A DNA stretch of 64,000 bases, from the NCBI RefSeq assembly GCF_000165425.1, contig NW_001799040.1, positions 71,335 through 135,334 of the forward strand. The letters run 5' to 3'. The notes beneath the pieces were generated by a model. That model saw only the letters and a list, made by a program, of their open reading frames with translations. It ran no database searches and had not been told where the DNA came from. The translations under genes and the position numbers were made by a program. Shown piece by piece: positions 60,248 to 64,000 of this stretch (the first letter of the stretch is position 1; each line of letters opens with the position of its first letter). The DNA is from Paramecium tetraurelia (lineage: Eukaryota > Ciliophora > Oligohymenophorea > Peniculida > Parameciidae).

Positions 60248-61704
60248 TCTAAAATCTAATTATTGTTATAAAAGAGGTTGAATATGTTTTTGATTTTACA
60301 TATATTTCTCTATCCAACCAATCCAATTTTAATTTTCAATAATTATTAATTTTTGTGTAATTATTTCTGCCTATTATTAATCATATTCTCAAAGTTAAGA
60401 TTATTTCTTTTGGGTTTTTATCAAACGTCCTGATTAATCAAAGCATATTTCAATGTATTCTAATGAGAATGAGAGTGTAATTAATAATAATGGTTATTCT
60501 TGAATAATTATTAATCAATTTATTTGTATATTCTGTATACTTCATTTGTTGAATTTATTTCCTAAGGCAAATTCAATATTTCATTCAAAACAAATCGAGC
60601 ATTTTGATTGGAAACAGAAATCTTTGTTCAATAAATTAAATTTAATCATATTTTTTCTTCATTCTATTCTACAAAATAAAGTGTTTCTTTAAAGATAGAA
60701 TTATATTTTATTAAATTCAACATAGTTTTTCAAAACAGATAATTCAAACTTTGAGAATTACAATTTATTAATTTAAACAGTAGTTCCAATGAACCAATAA
60801 AGCCATTATTCTAGTTTGTAACTAGGATACAAATATGAAAGTGTTAGAGGAATAATAGTAATGTTAGAAACATCAGTTAACATAAATATTGGAAAATTAA
60901 AATAAAATCGCAATATTAATACTCTTTGGTTTGTTTCCTCTGAATAAAGAGCTTTTTAGAATTAATATACGATAATTGAGGATTGAAATATTAAATTATA
61001 ATTCTATTCGAATGATGAAGGGTAATTGTGACAAGATAATTTATTGGAATGTCAATTTAATTATTTTTGGACTTACTTACAATTATATTTTGGGTTCTTT
61101 TCCAGAATAATACAATATAGGTTAGATATGAGTCAATATAATCATTTATTAGAAAATTAGACTCTTTAGCTATTTCATGAAATAGTGTAGAATTAAGGAT
61201 CTTTTCAATATAAATTGCAATTCAAGTAAATGATCGGATGAAATGAATGGATTAGACTTCATTTATAATTAAATTTATGTATTCCAGGCTTATTCTTATT
61301 GGAGCTAAAAAAAACTCAAATTACTTAATTGAAAATAGAATTAAAATGTTATCCTAGATTCTCCTAAAAATGGTCTTATGATAAGATTTAAACACTTTAA
61401 TATACGAAGCATAAGATTTATAAAGTGTAGTGTGCTTATAATTAGAATAGTTTATCGCATTCTAAATGAAAATATTAATAATTGTTTTGTTTTAGATTTA
61501 TAAATGTACCATAAGGAAACCAATAAGGATCTTTAAATGTAATCTGCATGGTAAAACTCCAAACTATAATTATCATGAATCACATAACTTTCACGACAAT
61601 TATATCTGGTAAACACAAAAATGATGTATACTGATTAATTAAAGAAAAAATTAATTTCCTTTATTATTGTATAAAGCATTTTTAAATGATATAAATTAAA
61701 ATAT
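60248..61704. other. gene-poor AT-rich region
   Basis: About 1.45 kb. From 60788 a plus-strand frame (MNQQSHYSSLQLGYKYESVR) runs on with several TGAs over 280 codons. That TGA density is about the random expectation for such AT-rich DNA, so I do not call a gene, although the first 65 codons could be a short one. No repeat or RNA seen. Confidence 0.35.
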
Positions 61705-64000
61705 ATGATCATTTATTTAAAGGAATGCATTGTATTTCTGATTCTTAGTTTCCATGCCACTGCAAACTGGAGGTTAATGGATTATAGTTTTACAGATACT
61801 GTTATTGTAGATAATAACTGGAAGATGTTTAAAGATTACTCAATTGGTTGGCAAATTTCATTCAATACAAACATTTGCACTTAAAATCCATAAACATATG
61901 TCTCGTTAAAGAGAAATTAGTAATTCATAAAAAAGTCATTCAATTATAAGGGTTTTGCAGTTTAAGTAGTTTTTGATGTCTTTTTTATTCAAGAGGATAA
62001 TTCAAATTCTTATTTTGAGTTAAATACTCAACTTCATCTTCTACCATAACAATTTTTAGTAGAGATTATAAGAAATTTGATTTGGAACAAAATAGTTAAA
62101 TCATTTGTGATCCTACTTTTGACGAATTTGAATTTTTTACAATAGCAAGTACAATTTCTAATACCAACACTGAAAACTAATTTCTAATAAGTGTTAACTT
62201 CAATCCTGATTCAGTGTCCGTGGAAATAGGAATTAGAAACATGTTAATTTATGTAAATCCTTGTCATCCAACTTGCTTAAGTTGTTATGGTCCTTTAGAA
62301 ACAAATTGTTTAACGTGTTTCGATGGTTAAGGGTTATCAGGCGGGAAATGCTAATGTGTTTCTGAATAATAATTTGCTGAAACTTTTATAGGTTGTCGTT
62401 AGGAATGTGATAGAGATTATTCGATTGCTCGGTATGATAAAATTTGTGTGTAAGACTACAGAATTAAATCATATTTAACATTATTTGAAAATGGTGTCAT
62501 CCTTGTATCAAATAATAATAGGTATTCTCCTTTTATTTTTAAAACAGACATATTTCATCCTAAGAACACTGATTTAATTTATAAAAGGTTGCCTTGCAAT
62601 AGATTTTATTGGTAAATTGTAATTTAATGAAGGGATGTTTTACTAAATGAATTTAGAAAATTCAGTAAAATTTCTACGAATTCGCCTTACATTTTCTTTA
62701 TCTAATTTTCAAGATTCAAGTAAAATTGAAATCTTAATTGATAATCAACTTTAATCACGCATCATAAAAACTGCAACCAATTTTTAATATGTCAATTTGA
62801 ATACAATATTTCAAGATAGTAGCATTTGTGGGAGTAGTGCTACTTTGTTAAGAATAGAGATGATTTTTAAAGTCTTTAATTCTCATCCAACAATTAAGAT
62901 TTAAGGATAACTTTAACAAGCAAGTGAGTTTTGGGGATTTAAAAATGTCACAATTGACACAGGACTTTGTTAACAGAATTGCAAGATTTGTTAAACCTTT
63001 TCTAAATGCGCATAATGTGAAACAGGCTATTAATTATATAGAAACTAATGTATTGATAAATGTCCTATTCATTCAGATAATTGTGTTGATTATGAGGATA
63101 GGATTCCATGTAAATTAATGTTATATAATTTTTAGATTCTAGATATTTAGCCAAAGGATTTTATAATTTAAACATGACTCTCGAAGAGATCGAATCTTTT
63201 TATGATACATTTCCTGATCCAACCCATAATATTGCAACCACATAAAAATTTTCATTTTTGAACAATAAAATAGTATTAGGAGGTTTGTTGGTATGGAATA
63301 ATGGATAATATACAAAGGAATGGTCTATTTCACAACCTCATCATGGAGTGTAAATTTATTTTAATTTAACTTATGGAGACAATTATTCTGGATTCTTTTA
63401 TTATAAGGTAGGGACTACTAGCAGTACGTAAAAAGGACCGTTTATTAATCTTGGTGGAGGATCAAATCTAATCGGTCAAGTTACTTCTGAAAGCACCCGT
63501 TACTTTAATATTAATTTGAACGATTTTTCTTATGACAGATTATACATTCAACTTTTATGTCAAACCATTGCTCCAAATATTAATATGGGTTTTTGTGCCA
63601 TATCAGATTATTTTATTGTTGTCAATTATGTAATATTTAATCATATTGTTTTATACTAGTGCCCTCCTTTTTGTTAAACTTGCACAAGTTCAAGTGGATG
63701 TACCTAATGGCAGGCAGGTTATAGTGGTTCTAATTGTTAAAGTAATTAATATATCAATTTTGATCAATAAACAGAAACCTATAGTTGCAAAGATTGCGAT
63801 GAAGTTTGTAGAACATGTTTAAGTTCAGAAGACTGTTAATAATGCATTAGCGATGAATTTCAGTTAATTAATGGAATTTGTTTGTGTAAACCCATTCAGA
63901 TTTAGATATGGACGACATGTTTATGATGTAGTAGGTATTGTGAAAACTGTGTTGGTATTACATAATACGATTGTGTTTCATGTATTGAGGAATTTCACAG
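61705..64000 (+). CDS. large cysteine-rich surface-type protein, cut by window end
   Basis: Starts MIIYLKECIVFLILSFHATA (signal peptide), then an adhesion-like beta domain (YSIGWQISFNTNICTQNPQT). Furin/EGF-like cysteine repeats follow: CHPTCLSCYGPLETNCLTCF, CQQNCKICQTFSKCAQC, CPPFCQTCTSSSGC and CKDCDEVCRTCLSSEDC. Between them are larger Cys-poor modules (IDTGLC, then LEEIESFYDTFPDPTHN). Several short introns are implied because the good segments change frame. Ciliates have many such receptor-like or surface proteins with Cys-rich repeats. The frame is still open at the last base, so the C-terminus and any membrane anchor are outside. Confidence 0.75.

Noticed and set aside
60788-61640. Long plus-strand frame with several in-frame TGAs, suggesting TGA reassignment or a relic gene.
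   Set aside because: In such AT-rich DNA with only TGA as stop, about one TGA per 50 codons is expected by chance, which is what is seen. All recognised genes use TGA as stop.

Overview
The window looks like ciliate macronuclear DNA, most likely from Paramecium. It is very AT-rich. In every gene I recognise, TAA and TAG are read as glutamine and only TGA ends the frame. Introns are tiny (mostly 20-33 nt, GT...AG, commonly ending TAG). Genes are packed on both strands, sometimes with 11-20 bp between neighbours. Standard-code ORF calls are therefore fragments, and exon structures here were worked out by hand with TAA/TAG = Gln. Two genes resembling trichocyst matrix proteins (17212-18370 and 30474-31573) support Paramecium.

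Layout. 1-8400: a small gene, a 1592-residue coiled-coil protein, an RS/RRM protein and a membrane protein. 8569-13571: an active-type Ser/Thr kinase, a 234-residue protein, a pseudokinase and a coiled-coil protein. 13605-18370: helical, F-box-like and unknown proteins, a secreted protein and a matrix-type protein. 18417-25481: a ubiquitin hydrolase, a PH-domain pseudokinase, an unresolved tract and an Hsp70 exchange factor. 25659-36301: a Prp38 splicing factor, the bifunctional folate enzyme, a RING protein, a second matrix-type protein, an E2 enzyme, a mitochondrial-looking membrane protein and an SRPK kinase. 36302-40838 is sparse and poorly resolved. 40839-45645: Derlin, a TPR-like protein, a Sec14-type protein and a coiled-coil protein. 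45890-53092: one giant PHD/SPOC chromatin-type gene with two polyglutamine tracts. 53146-55642: a divergent membrane pyrophosphatase-like protein. The rest holds small genes, a J-domain protein, a cysteine-rich secreted protein and the start of a large cysteine-rich surface-type gene cut by the window end.

Shared themes: splicing (RS/RRM protein, Prp38, SRPK), ubiquitin and ER quality control (USP, E2, RING, F-box-like, Derlin), chaperones (J-protein, Fes1/HspBP1-like) and regulated secretion. This is ordinary eukaryotic clustering; I see no operon logic and no mobile element, CRISPR array, rRNA or tRNA.

Most unusual items: the pyrophosphatase-fold protein that has lost the acidic catalytic motifs, two pseudokinases with different dead catalytic loops, a Prp38-Tudor-like-RS fusion, and several one-base frame breaks in otherwise good genes that may be assembly errors. 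With only TGA as stop, AT-rich non-coding DNA also stays open for about 50 codons by chance, so low-GC reading frames without a recognisable domain are given low confidence.
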